Shown in pieces: positions 15,360 through 23,818 of a DNA stretch of 64,000 bases; positions within the stretch are counted from its first letter, which is position 1; every line of letters begins with the position of its first letter. The translations under genes and the position numbers were made by a program. The stretch comes from an uncultured Pseudomonadota bacterium (GTDB lineage: Bacteria; Myxococcota_A; Bradymonadia; Bradymonadales; Bradymonadaceae): the NCBI GenBank assembly GCA_913057905.1, contig CAJXPB010000001.1, positions 1,642,733 through 1,706,732 on the forward strand, in the 5' to 3' direction. Below the pieces are notes generated by a model. That model ran no database searches, was not told the DNA's origin, and saw only the letters and a program-made list of their open reading frames with translations.

Positions 15360-16004
15360 TCAGGCTCCGCTCTCTGTCGGCACGCGGGCCTCGATCCGCT
15401 TGACGACGTCCAGGGCGAGCGGGGATTCTCGGACCTCCGAGAATCCCGCTCGCTCTACATTTTTGACGGTCTGTCGATCGATGTGTGCACCCCAGACGTG
15501 CACCGGCAGCCAGTCGAACCACTTCATGAGCGAATGCAGAACGGGGAGACCGCTCAATACGTGCTCCACCAGGATCAACTGTCCCCCTGGCCGCACGACC
15601 CGGAGGGCCTCCTTCAAACCTTGGACCGGGTCCGGGACCGAACAAAAGACGAAGGTGGCGACGGCGGCATCGAATGAATTGTCGTCGAAGGGGAGGTCTT
15701 GCGCGTCGGCCTCGAGCAACGCAACCTCGACGCCCTCTTTCTCTGCGCGTCGCCGGGCCCGTTTGAGCATCTTCGGAGCAATGTCGATGGCCGTGATGTC
15801 CCTGCCTTCGGGATAGTACGGTAGATTCTTGCCGGTTCCCACGCCGAGTTCCAAGATCTCATCGCCTTCGACTCGGTCCCACTGATCGCGACGCCACGTG
15901 GAGAACCGAAACTCCGCCACCCACTCCATCGCATCGTAGATCGGCGCTACGCGGTCGTATCGCCGACGCACCAGATCGGTCTGTGAACGATCGCTTTCAG
16001 TCAT
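15360..16004 (-). CDS. Class I SAM-dependent methyltransferase, UbiE-like
   Basis: A 214-residue soluble methyltransferase. Motif I is ILELGVGTGKN (about 50-60), followed by DITAIDIAPKML, ADAQDLPF, FVFCSVPDP and LRVVRPGGQLILVEH, the order seen in UbiE/arsenite-methyltransferase-like enzymes. The conserved cysteines of ArsM are absent, so arsenic methylation is not supported. The start region overlaps the cytochrome b gene by 8 bases, so the genes are co-transcribed. The substrate is unknown. Confidence 0.82.
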   Translation of the reverse strand: MTESDRSQTDLVRRRYDRVAPIYDAMEWVAEFRFSTWRRDQWDRVEGDEILELGVGTGKNLPYYPEGRDITAIDIAPKMLKRARRRAEKEGVEVALLEADAQDLPFDDNSFDAAVATFVFCSVPDPVQGLKEALRVVRPGGQLILVEHVLSGLPVLHSLMKWFDWLPVHVWGAHIDRQTVKNVERAGFSEVRESPLALDVVKRIEARVPTESGA

Positions 16005-16704
16005 GCTCGTCTTCGTGCTCCTCGGCTTCGAGTATCTGGATGCTCTGCCCGGTCCCCGGAAGGGTCACCGCACCGGTCGCCGGATCGTAGCTGGCGTACA
16101 ACCCTGAAGCCCAGCCGACGGTCAGTACCACAAAGACCAGTGCCACGACGGGGCGCGGTGAATCGATCGCTTCGGACTCGTCGCGCTCTTTGCGCCCGGT
16201 GATCATGCTGCCGATGATGTTTTCGCGGTGGAGAAATGTGTGCAGGAGCACGCCCGCGATATGAACGCCTACGGTCGCCAGGAAGACCCATGCCAGGATT
16301 TCATGGGCTTCCTCGACCCATTCGCCGCCCGTCGACATCAACAGGCCCGTCGCAACCATGGCGAGCGCCAACACCAGATTCAGGAAAATTGCGACCGAGG
16401 AGCCGGGATTGTGACCGGTGTGGGGTTCGCCAGCGGCGTTGAAGAGACCGCGAAAGTACTTCAGGACCGCTGAGGGGCCGAATACAAAGGACCGAAACCG
16501 CGCCCACCGCGTGCCGACGATGCCCCAGACCACCCGAAGTAAGACCATGAATCCCATCGTCGCGCCGAGCAACATGTGCAGGGCAAACCAGCCACTGTCG
16601 TCGTCGATGAGATTCGGAATGAGAAAGGCCCCGAAAAAGCAGGCGGCCAGCATCCAGTGAAACAGTCGGACCGGGAGGTCCCAGACCAGAACTCGGTTGT
16701 TCAC
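15997..16704 (-). CDS. Membrane cytochrome b561-type subunit
   Basis: A 235-residue membrane protein resembling the Ni/Fe-hydrogenase b-type cytochrome/cytochrome b561 family. It starts VWDLPVRLFHWMLA (first haem His in the opening helix), has FALHMLLGATMGF, and EEAHEILAWVFLATVGVHIAGVLLH (a His-rich helix for haem ligation) before RENIIGSMITG. A Glu/Asp/His-rich tail ends the protein. A GTG start at 16704 is chosen because AGGAG lies 7 bases upstream and the fold begins right after. It would pass electrons between quinone and a periplasmic or membrane partner, which is not identified. Confidence 0.82.
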   Translation of the reverse strand: MNNRVLVWDLPVRLFHWMLAACFFGAFLIPNLIDDDSGWFALHMLLGATMGFMVLLRVVWGIVGTRWARFRSFVFGPSAVLKYFRGLFNAAGEPHTGHNPGSSVAIFLNLVLALAMVATGLLMSTGGEWVEEAHEILAWVFLATVGVHIAGVLLHTFLHRENIIGSMITGRKERDESEAIDSPRPVVALVFVVLTVGWASGLYASYDPATGAVTLPGTGQSIQILEAEEHEDEHD

Positions 16705-16786
16705 AACGACACTCCTGGGCGAGACGATCGGACGAACATGTCGAATGGTAGCCGCCCGAGCGGTTCGGACAAGGAGTGGAATGCAA

Positions 16787-17422
16787 CTAGCTCCGTCCCG
16801 TCCGATACGCCGCGTAGAGGGCCGGGATGCCCAGTGGCAGCGAGAGTATTCCGAACGCCCAGAGCCACCCCTGCGCGGCCGAGGACCGCCTCTGAAACAG
16901 AATGGCGGCGACCAGCCCGACCGTGGCCACGCCAAAGGCGAGATTGCTCCAGATCGGCTCGTAACTCGAGCAGTAGAGCCAACAGACAAACGTGTAGGAG
17001 GGCGCGTTCCAGGTGGCGGGCTCGGGCTTTGGCCACCCAATTCGACAGTAGGTAGTCCATGCGAACATGGCCGCGACGGGCAACCAGGCCAGCCACAGCA
17101 CGTCCCCGTCCGGACGCCGGCTTCCCCAACGTTTGAACCCCTTCAGAAAGATCGCCGGGAATCCAAAGACCCACGACCAGATGGCGATGGTATAGGTCAC
17201 CGGCCAGTGCTCAATTCGGGGTTGCCGAAAGGGGAGTAGCCACGATTCGGGCAGCGTCGCCCAGGGGAAAGAGGGGTCGGGAACCGGATTGGTCCAAAAG
17301 GCAAACAACCCCAGAACGGTTCCGATCACCAGGGCCCAGAGCCCGGCGGTCGTGTAGAGTTTGAGACCTGAAGGCAGTTCAACTGCAGCACCGTCACCGA
17401 CCGTTTCGTCGTGTGTGTCCAT
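16787..17422 (-). CDS. Polytopic membrane protein of unknown function
   Basis: A 211-residue protein with five or six hydrophobic segments (about 25-45, 78-95, 108-124, 142-160, 165-185 and 190-205) and several aromatic/proline loops. No family is recognised. It is 82 bases upstream of the cytochrome b gene on the same strand, so a joint membrane redox unit is possible. It is the fourth gene in the window preceded by the repeated leader element (17467-17513). The ATG at 17422 lies within a short hydrophilic N-terminus. Confidence 0.65.
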   Translation of the reverse strand: MDTHDETVGDGAAVELPSGLKLYTTAGLWALVIGTVLGLFAFWTNPVPDPSFPWATLPESWLLPFRQPRIEHWPVTYTIAIWSWVFGFPAIFLKGFKRWGSRRPDGDVLWLAWLPVAAMFAWTTYCRIGWPKPEPATWNAPSYTFVCWLYCSSYEPIWSNLAFGVATVGLVAAILFQRRSSAAQGWLWAFGILSLPLGIPALYAAYRTGRS

Positions 17423-17466
17423 GTTTCCGACTCCGTGGTCTCGCTCCTGGTCCAGGTTCCCGGACT

Positions 17467-17513
17467 ATTCTCACCCAAGAAATAACAACCGCCCCTTACC
17501 GGAACAAACCGAG
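17467..17513 (-). promoter_or_regulatory. Repeated leader element, copy 4
   Basis: The plus strand reads ATTCTCACCCAAGAAATAAC, AACCGCCCC, then TTACCGGAACAAACCGAG. The last block matches copy 1 (ACCGGAGCAATCCGAG) closely. It fills the 92-base gap between the CusA-like gene and the membrane-protein gene it precedes. Confidence 0.5.
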
Positions 17514-17514
17514 C

Positions 17515-20500
17515 CTACGGTTCAGACACCTGGCCGAATGAGAGGCCGAAGGTCTCCTCGACCCACCGGTAGACCGCCGGCAACACGACCAGTGTCAGCA
17601 GTGTCGACGTGACGAGGCCCCCGACCACGACGGCCGCCAGCGGGCGCTGGACGTTCGAGCCGATATCGTCGGCCCAAAGCAGCGGCGAAAGCCCGCCGAT
17701 GGTCGTCAGGGCGGTCATCAGGACCGGCCGAAGTCGATGTTCCGCGCCGGTAGTGACGGCCTCGGTCAGGTCGGTCCCCTTTTCCCGAAGTTGATTGATG
17801 TAGTCGACCAGGACGTTTCCGTTGAGCACCGCCACGCCGAAGACGGCGATGAATCCGACGGCGGCGGGCACCGACAGGTATTCGCCCGAAAGCCACAGCG
17901 CCACAATGCCGCCGATGGTGGCAAACGGGACATTCATGAAGATCATCGCCGCGTGGCGCAGGCTGCCGAAGGCCATAAACAACATCAAAAAGATCAGCAC
18001 CAGCGTGACGGGCACCACGATGTAGAGTCGCTGCATGGCGCGGCGCTGGTTTTTGAACTGGCCACCGTATTCGACGAAGTAGCCAGCCGGCATCGAGACG
18101 CGTTCGGGGATTTTCTTCTGTAGCTCGTTGACGACCGACCCCATGTCGCGGCCCCGCACGTTGAGTTGCACAAAGAGCCGGCGACTCGCCTTGTTGCGCG
18201 AGATCTTTTTGGGGCCGCGGTAGACCTCCAGGTCGGCGACTTCGCCCAGTTTGACCATGTGCCCGTCTACGGACAGCACCGGCATTTTTTTGAGGTCCGC
18301 CAGGTGGTCGCGCTGATCTTCTTTGAGCCGCGTAAAGATGCTGTAGCGCTTAACCCCTTCGTAGACGTGGCCGACCTTGGAGCCGCCGATGGCGGTGGCC
18401 GCGGAGTCGAGCAACTCTTCGATAGAGACGCCCAGCCGCGAGAGTTTGTCGCGTTTGGGCCGGATGACGATCTGATTTTTGCCGCCCTGTTGCTGGACCC
18501 GCACATCGACGGTCCCGTCGACGCCCCTGGCCACCTCGGCGACGTCCTGGCCGATGCGACTCAACTCGTCGAGGTCTTCGCCGAAGATGTTGATAGCCAG
18601 CTCGGCGCGTACGCCGCTCAAGAGTTCGTTGGTCCGGATCTGAATCGGCTGGGAGACGTTGTTCTTCATGCCCGGAATTTCCTCGTCGAGCCGCTGGCCG
18701 ATGGCCGCCTGGAGTTGGCTGTAATCCCGACCGCTGTTCCACTCATCGAGCGGCTTCAGATCGACGATGCTGGCCACCACGTTGACCGGCGCCGGCCCTC
18801 CGCCGACCTCGGCCCGGCCCACCCGGGCGTGGGTCCCTTCGACTTCGGAAAACTCGTCGAGAAGATCTGAGATGCGGTGAGAATACTCGATCGATGACTT
18901 CAGGTTGCCACCCGGCGGCAGGACCGAACGGATCTGGAGGGTCCCCTCGCGAAGCGTCGGCACGAATTCGGTGCCCAGAAAGGGCACCATCGTCAGGCTG
19001 CCCACCAGCGCCACCGACGCGACGCCAAAGAGGATCCGCGGGTGATCGACCGACCAGCTCACGATGGGCCGAAATCGGGCGCGCAGCCATCGGACAAACG
19101 CCGGTTCGGTCTGTCCGGCGTCCTTCGAGAAGAGGTAGACGCACAGCACCGGCACGATGGTCAGGGCCATGATCGCCGCGCCGATCAGCGCGAAGGTGAT
19201 CGACGACGCCATCGGCCGGAAGGTCTTGCCCTCGACCCCCTGCAGGGTAAAGAGCGGCAAAAACACCACCACGATGATGGTCATCGAGAAAATCACCGGC
19301 CGGGCGACCTCTCGCGTGGCCTGATAGACGACGGCGGTCATGTCTTCGGCCGGACCCTCCTCTAGGTGTCTGAAGACATTCTCCAGCACGACGACCGCAC
19401 CATCGACCATGATCCCGATGCCGATGGCCAGGCCGCCCAGGCTCATCAAGTTCGCCGACATGCCGAGCTGCTTCATGGCGATGAATGCCACCAGGCTCGA
19501 GAAGGGCAGCGCGGCTACGATAACCAGCGTGGAACGGATATTTCCCAGAAACAGATACAGACACAGCAGCACCAGGATCGCCCCCTGGAGCAGGGCATTT
19601 TCGATCGTCCCGATGGCCTTTTCGATCAGGTCGCCCTGCGAATAGAAGGTCTCGATCCCCATGCCATCGGGCAGAGCATCGCGGATGGCGCCCAGCCGCT
19701 CTTCGACCCGATCCAGGACCTCCTGCGAATTCGTGTCGATCAGCTTGAGCGTGAAGCCTCCGACGGTCTCCTGGCCGTCGTGGGTCAGCGTGCCCCGGCG
19801 GATGGCCGGGCCAAAACGCACCTCGCCTACATCCTGAATCCGTATCGGCGTTCCGCCGTGTTCGGCGACGGGAATCGAGCGCAGATCCTCGAGCCCCTCG
19901 GGGCCCGGCGACACCCAGCCGTAGCCGCGGACGATGAACTCTTCGCCGGCGCGCTCCACATACGAGGCCCCCACATTTTTGTTGTTGGCCCCCAGCGCGC
20001 GGCGCACATCCTCGATGGCGATGTCGCGGGCCAGCATCTTCTCGTGGTCCAGATGCACCTGGTACTGGCGGATGTGTCCGCCGACCGAGAGCACACCGGT
20101 GACCCCGGGCGTGGTGCGCAGCATCGGTTTGACGATCCAGTCCTGCGCGCTCCGGCGTTGGGTCAACGAGTGGTCGGCCTCGCCCTCGTTGACGACCTCG
20201 TACATGTGGATGCGCCCCAGGCCCGTCGACATGGGCCCCAGCCTGGGTTGGCCGACGCCTTCGGGGATCTGCTGGCGCGCCTGCGATAGCCGCTCCATCA
20301 CGAGACGCCGCCCAAAGAAGTAATCGGTACCGTCTTTGAAGTAGACGTTGACCTGAGACAGCCCGAAGACCGACGTCGAGGTCACCCGATCGAGCTGGGG
20401 CAGCCCGTACATCGAGATCTCGATCGGATAGCTGATCTGTTTTTCGACATCGACGGGCGACAGGCCCTGCGCCACGGTAAAGATCCGCACCATCGTCGGC

Positions 20501-20628
20501 GTGCGATCCGGATACGAGTCGACCGGAATGGTCTGATACGACCAGTAGCCCAGCCCGACGATGCCCGCCGTGAAGACGAGGACCAGGAGACGATTTTTGA
20601 GCGACGTCTGAACGATTTTGTCGAGCAT
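17515..20628 (-). CDS. Heavy-metal efflux RND pump, CusA/CzcA family
   Basis: A 1037-residue inner-membrane RND transporter of normal HME-RND length. Diagnostic parts are the first helix followed by SYPDRTPTMVRIFTVAQGLS, the fourth membrane helix GIGIMVDGAVVVLEN with the proton-relay Asp, and the C-terminal repeat ending PAVYRWVE. It uses the proton gradient to drive periplasmic metal ions through a fusion protein and an outer-membrane channel. The TM4 motif does not decide between copper/silver and divalent cations for me. The membrane-fusion gene is 6 bases upstream; no outer-membrane channel gene is in the window. Confidence 0.93.
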   Translation of the reverse strand: MLDKIVQTSLKNRLLVLVFTAGIVGLGYWSYQTIPVDSYPDRTPTMVRIFTVAQGLSPVDVEKQISYPIEISMYGLPQLDRVTSTSVFGLSQVNVYFKDGTDYFFGRRLVMERLSQARQQIPEGVGQPRLGPMSTGLGRIHMYEVVNEGEADHSLTQRRSAQDWIVKPMLRTTPGVTGVLSVGGHIRQYQVHLDHEKMLARDIAIEDVRRALGANNKNVGASYVERAGEEFIVRGYGWVSPGPEGLEDLRSIPVAEHGGTPIRIQDVGEVRFGPAIRRGTLTHDGQETVGGFTLKLIDTNSQEVLDRVEERLGAIRDALPDGMGIETFYSQGDLIEKAIGTIENALLQGAILVLLCLYLFLGNIRSTLVIVAALPFSSLVAFIAMKQLGMSANLMSLGGLAIGIGIMVDGAVVVLENVFRHLEEGPAEDMTAVVYQATREVARPVIFSMTIIVVVFLPLFTLQGVEGKTFRPMASSITFALIGAAIMALTIVPVLCVYLFSKDAGQTEPAFVRWLRARFRPIVSWSVDHPRILFGVASVALVGSLTMVPFLGTEFVPTLREGTLQIRSVLPPGGNLKSSIEYSHRISDLLDEFSEVEGTHARVGRAEVGGGPAPVNVVASIVDLKPLDEWNSGRDYSQLQAAIGQRLDEEIPGMKNNVSQPIQIRTNELLSGVRAELAINIFGEDLDELSRIGQDVAEVARGVDGTVDVRVQQQGGKNQIVIRPKRDKLSRLGVSIEELLDSAATAIGGSKVGHVYEGVKRYSIFTRLKEDQRDHLADLKKMPVLSVDGHMVKLGEVADLEVYRGPKKISRNKASRRLFVQLNVRGRDMGSVVNELQKKIPERVSMPAGYFVEYGGQFKNQRRAMQRLYIVVPVTLVLIFLMLFMAFGSLRHAAMIFMNVPFATIGGIVALWLSGEYLSVPAAVGFIAVFGVAVLNGNVLVDYINQLREKGTDLTEAVTTGAEHRLRPVLMTALTTIGGLSPLLWADDIGSNVQRPLAAVVVGGLVTSTLLTLVVLPAVYRWVEETFGLSFGQVSEP

Positions 20629-20634
20629 GGGTAC

Positions 20635-21777
20635 TTACCTCGAGCGGAAGGCGGTCTTGAGCTCGAACGAGCCCTTCGAGACGACGGTTTCGGCGGCCTT
20701 GAGCCCGCCGGTGATCTCGACGAGACCGTCGGACTCGACGCCCGTTTGGACCTCCTGCCGCTCGTAGACACCTGGGTTGGAGCCGGGCACGAAGACGAAT
20801 TCCCGTCCGCCGACTCGCTGGACGGCATCGACGGGAACGATGGCTACCGGATCGTCGACCGATTTGGGCATCAACCGGACCTGCCCGAACATCCCGGGCC
20901 TGAGTCGGCCGTCTTCATTCTTGAGCACGACCCGGACCGGCAGGGTCTTGGTCGCCTCCTCCAGACCCTCGCCGATCCAGTCGACCGTCCCATCCCAGTG
21001 GGCCTCGGGGTGTGCCTCGACGGTGACCCGGGCCTCCATGCCCTCTTTCACCTTCCCAGAATCGGATTCGTAGACGTGGGCCACCACCCAGACCGCGCTG
21101 CGGTCCCCGATTCGCACAAGCCGCTGACCGGGGCCGCGCGTCTCGCCGACCGACGCGAGCTGCTCGGTCACGGTGCCGGAGATACCGGCGCGGACCGGGT
21201 AACTGGCGCCGCTGCCCGCCGACACACCCAGACTCTCCAGCCGGGAGCGCGCCGCCTGCAGCCGGGCCTTCGCCTGGTCGAGGGTCCCCTTCGCCTCGAT
21301 GAATTCGCGCTCCGAGATGATGACCTTTTCGCGCAGCTCCCGTGAGCGCTCGACGTCATCCTCGGCGACTTGAACGGCGACCTTCGCCTCGGTGACCGCC
21401 GCGCGGGCATCGCCCAGCTCGGGACTGCGCATCACCGCCACGACCTCGCCGGCCGAGACCCGGTCTCCCACGGAGACGCGCATCCGGCTGACCTGTCCGG
21501 CCACCAGCGGCGAGACGTGGGAACGACGGTCGGGGTTAAAGGTGACCTTGGCCGGAGCCTCGACGGAACTCTCCAGCCGGCCGGTCTCTACAGGCACGGT
21601 CCGGATCTCCAGACGCTTCTGTGCGCCTTCGCTCAAACGAATCCCGTTGGGGGACTCCTCGGGCGGGGCCGACTCCGTCTTCTTTTCGGGAGCAGGCGTA
21701 TCTTCGCCGGAGGATGCATCAGAGGTGTCGCACCCGACGAGGGTGACGACGATCAAACCAATTGTGATGAGTCGCAT
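20635..21777 (-). CDS. Periplasmic membrane-fusion lipoprotein, CusB/CzcB family
   Basis: A 380-residue lipoprotein: signal with LVGC lipobox (Cys15), then an acidic linker. The barrel and lipoyl halves flank a helical hairpin (about 105-190): VSPLVAGQVSRMRVSVGDRV in the first lipoyl half and PVRAGISGTVTEQLASVGE in the second. A C-terminal barrel and membrane-proximal domain end in KGSFELKTAF. No N-terminal His/Met-rich metal site is obvious. It forms the adaptor for the pump encoded 6 bases downstream. Confidence 0.92.
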   Translation of the reverse strand: MRLITIGLIVVTLVGCDTSDASSGEDTPAPEKKTESAPPEESPNGIRLSEGAQKRLEIRTVPVETGRLESSVEAPAKVTFNPDRRSHVSPLVAGQVSRMRVSVGDRVSAGEVVAVMRSPELGDARAAVTEAKVAVQVAEDDVERSRELREKVIISEREFIEAKGTLDQAKARLQAARSRLESLGVSAGSGASYPVRAGISGTVTEQLASVGETRGPGQRLVRIGDRSAVWVVAHVYESDSGKVKEGMEARVTVEAHPEAHWDGTVDWIGEGLEEATKTLPVRVVLKNEDGRLRPGMFGQVRLMPKSVDDPVAIVPVDAVQRVGGREFVFVPGSNPGVYERQEVQTGVESDGLVEITGGLKAAETVVSKGSFELKTAFRSR

Positions 21778-21832
21778 GCTTCAATCCACAGACATGGAGG
21801 CACTGAGTTTGCTCGGATGCAAACTCAGCCCA

Positions 21833-22264
21833 TCAAATCAGCAGGCGCTGATGGTGAAGATAAAGCGGGGTCTGTGGTGGGTGTCGGCGGGAATCGTGGG
21901 TCCGAGCGTCCCCTCGGGAGGGAGCGCGCGGCGGATTGGCGCGCAGTGCAACGCGGACGGCCGGCGAAACGGACGGCGTGTCGATCCGCCGGGACTCGGG
22001 AACGATCCGTCGCTCGACTCGCGGCGCCTCCTCCAGAAAACAGGTCTGGCACGCCGTCTCGACGCACTCACAGGTCGGACACGTCTCGGCGTTCGCAGAC
22101 GACCCGTCGGAGGCCGTCGACATCGCCGCCGTCGCCGCGTCGCAGCATCCGTCAGACGAAACCGCCACCGCATCGCCCGGCGCACTCCCAACGAGCCAGA
22201 TCCCCAGACATAGAAGGGGCAACAGGATCCTTCCCCTCCACATGTTGGTCTGGCCTGAAGTCAT
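21833..22264 (-). CDS. Cys-rich small exported protein upstream of RND pump
   Basis: A 143-residue protein with a signal peptide (ILLPLLCLGIWLVGSAPGDA, about 10-30) and a short segment of closely spaced cysteines: GCCDAA near 38, then CPTC, CEC, C, CQTC around 60-80. The remainder is Arg/Pro-rich and looks unstructured. Seven or more cysteines within about 45 residues suggest metal or disulfide binding, perhaps as a metal sensor or carrier for the pump. It is 55 bases upstream of the fusion-protein gene on the same strand. No family is recognised; the ATG at 22264 is preferred over the one at 22243, which lacks any Shine-Dalgarno. Confidence 0.55.
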   Translation of the reverse strand: MTSGQTNMWRGRILLPLLCLGIWLVGSAPGDAVAVSSDGCCDAATAAMSTASDGSSANAETCPTCECVETACQTCFLEEAPRVERRIVPESRRIDTPSVSPAVRVALRANPPRAPSRGDARTHDSRRHPPQTPLYLHHQRLLI

Positions 22265-22419
22265 GGCGTCGCCTGCCGTCGGTTCGTCGCTCAAACGCCC
22301 TTTACTCCTACTGAGCCCGCCTTCAGGTGTCAAATCGAGGGGAGTCGAAGCGTTTCCGCAGCCGCGACCAGATGGTATACTGCCGAACAAGTCGAGCCCC
22401 ACAGTGACGAGGCCGCCCC

Positions 22420-22641
22420 ATGGATGACATGACTAAGAAAGCCTGCGAAGAGCGGCTCCGCTGTGCGCTCGATCTCATGCAGTCAGGGATTGAGATGAAG
22501 CGGTCGCAACTTCGCCGACGGCATCCAGATGAATCGGACGAGGAGATCCAAGAGCGACTCAACGACTGGCTCCTCCACCCAGACCACTCGCCTCACGGCG
22601 ACGCCGAAGGACGGCCTGTGGACCCGGATACCATTCTGTGA
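22420..22641 (+). CDS. Small helical partner of AbiEii-like nucleotidyltransferase (putative antitoxin)
   Basis: A 73-residue helical protein: ERLRCALDLMQSGIEMKRSQ, RRRHPDESDEEIQERLNDWL, then HGDAEGRPVDPD. It resembles the small proteins encoded just upstream of AbiEii-type nucleotidyltransferases (annotated elsewhere, as I recall, as Rv0078B-family antitoxins). Its stop overlaps the GTG start of the next gene (GTGA), as in a coupled toxin-antitoxin pair. GAGG lies 7 bases upstream of the ATG. Function is inferred from the pairing. Confidence 0.7.
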   Translation: MDDMTKKACEERLRCALDLMQSGIEMKRSQLRRRHPDESDEEIQERLNDWLLHPDHSPHGDAEGRPVDPDTIL

Positions 22642-23222
22642 CGACGACTCTTCTCGACAATCTTCAAACGGTTGCCAAGCACCTGGGTCAGCTCGGCCAC
22701 AACTGGGCCCTCATCGGGGGATTGGCAGTCTCGGCCTACGTGGAACCACGATTCACGCGGGACATCGACATCGTTGTCTCTGTGGCCGACGACGCAGAAG
22801 CTGAAGAATTCGTCCGAACATGGCGTGAGCAGGGATTCCAAATATGTTCGGTCGTCGAGCAGGAAGCCACGGAACGCCTCGCGACGATCCGGTCTCGCGG
22901 GACCACCGACGATGATCAAGCTATCGTAGACCTGATGTTCGCTTCGTCCGGCCTCGAACCGGAGATCGCGGCCGAAGCAGAGGTACTCGAACTCGCGCCG
23001 GGAGTGGAGGTCCCCGTCGCTCGCCTCGGCCACCTGATTGCGCTGAAAGTCTTGTCACACGATGACGAGAGCCGTCCGCAAGATGGCATCGATTTGGGAA
23101 AGTTGGTTGAGATTGCGGACGAAGACGAACTCAATGCTGCCCGCGAGGCCCTCCGTACGATCGAGGCCCGAGGGTATGCCCGCGGACGCAACCTGCAGCA
23201 ACTGCTGCAAGATTACGGGTGA
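22638..23222 (+). CDS. AbiEii/AbiGii-like nucleotidyltransferase
   Basis: A 194-residue nucleotidyltransferase-fold protein. The motif is ALIGGLAVSAY (Gly-rich turn) followed by RFTRDIDIVV, giving the paired catalytic Asp-x-Asp; LMFAS supplies the third acidic region. Downstream helices include GHLIALKVLSHDDESRPQD, with the conserved Lys/Asp of the family. Members act as toxins by adding nucleotides to tRNA or other acceptors, or as abortive-infection components. The start is a GTG overlapping the stop of the small partner. Confidence 0.82.
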   Translation: MTTTLLDNLQTVAKHLGQLGHNWALIGGLAVSAYVEPRFTRDIDIVVSVADDAEAEEFVRTWREQGFQICSVVEQEATERLATIRSRGTTDDDQAIVDLMFASSGLEPEIAAEAEVLELAPGVEVPVARLGHLIALKVLSHDDESRPQDGIDLGKLVEIADEDELNAAREALRTIEARGYARGRNLQQLLQDYG

Positions 23223-23232
23223 GGTACACGTC

Positions 23233-23424
23233 ATGAGTGATATCTGGCTTAGAAAGTGTTCCTCCCACGAAGAAGCCGAAGAGGCCGACCGGGAGTTCTG
23301 GGCTCAAATGACCGGTGATGAACGGGTGGCGGTCGTCGAAGACATGCGCCTGAACGAAAAGGTGAGCGGAGATGAAGATCTCGGAAGACTTCGAAGAGTT
23401 GTTCGAATATTTCAACGATCGTGA
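23233..23424 (+). CDS. Second small partner protein
   Basis: A 63-residue acidic helical protein containing HEEAEEADREFWAQMTGDERVAVVEDMR. It stands where the first pair has its small partner, and overlaps the following nucleotidyltransferase gene by 53 bases in another frame. The start is 10 bases after the preceding stop, with GAGG upstream. No family is recognised; antitoxin role is by analogy. Codon quality in the overlap cannot be judged by eye, so the last 17 codons are less certain. Confidence 0.55.
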   Translation: MSDIWLRKCSSHEEAEEADREFWAQMTGDERVAVVEDMRLNEKVSGDEDLGRLRRVVRIFQRS

Positions 23425-23818
23425 GGTCCGCTACCTGATCGTCGGTGCCCATGCCGTCGCGTTTCATGCCAAACCCAGATACACGAAGGGCCTCGATGTC
23501 TTCGTGGATCCGACCCAAGACAATGGTGGAAAGATCATCGAGGCACTTGAGGACTTTGGGTTCCGAGGCCTCGACCTAAGCGCCGACGATTTCTCGACCC
23601 CGGGCAACGTCATTCAACTGGGTATACCGCCCCACCGAATCGATTTCGTAACCAGCATCGAAGCAGTTGATTTTAGATCGGCATGGAACTCGCGAGTGGA
23701 AGGGTCTTATGGCTCCATCCCCGTCTGGTACATCGGTCGCGACGCCCTAATACGAAACAAGAAGGCTCTTGGACGCGACCAAGACAAGATGGACGTCTCA
23801 TGGCTGGAGTCGACCTGA
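23372..23818 (+). CDS. Second nucleotidyltransferase-fold protein, altered active site
   Basis: A 148-residue nucleotidyltransferase-like protein: LIVGAHAVAFHAKPRYTKGLDVFVDP. In relatives the last part reads TKDLD or RDIDI (Asp-x-Asp); here the first Asp is Gly (TKGLD), so one metal ligand is missing. The rest, including GNVIQLGIPPHRIDFVT and the C-terminal KALGRDQDKMDVSWLE, matches the family. It may be inactive or use another ligand. AAGGTGAG precedes the ATG. Its stop abuts, with no spacer, the stop of the convergent kinase gene. Confidence 0.75.
   Translation: MKISEDFEELFEYFNDREVRYLIVGAHAVAFHAKPRYTKGLDVFVDPTQDNGGKIIEALEDFGFRGLDLSADDFSTPGNVIQLGIPPHRIDFVTSIEAVDFRSAWNSRVEGSYGSIPVWYIGRDALIRNKKALGRDQDKMDVSWLEST

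Noticed and set aside
15360..16004. Arsenite methyltransferase (ArsM)
   Set aside because: The methyltransferase lacks the conserved cysteines needed for arsenite binding, so only a general SAM methyltransferase is called.
19366..20289. 307-codon open frame on the plus strand
   Set aside because: Antisense to the CusA-like pump.
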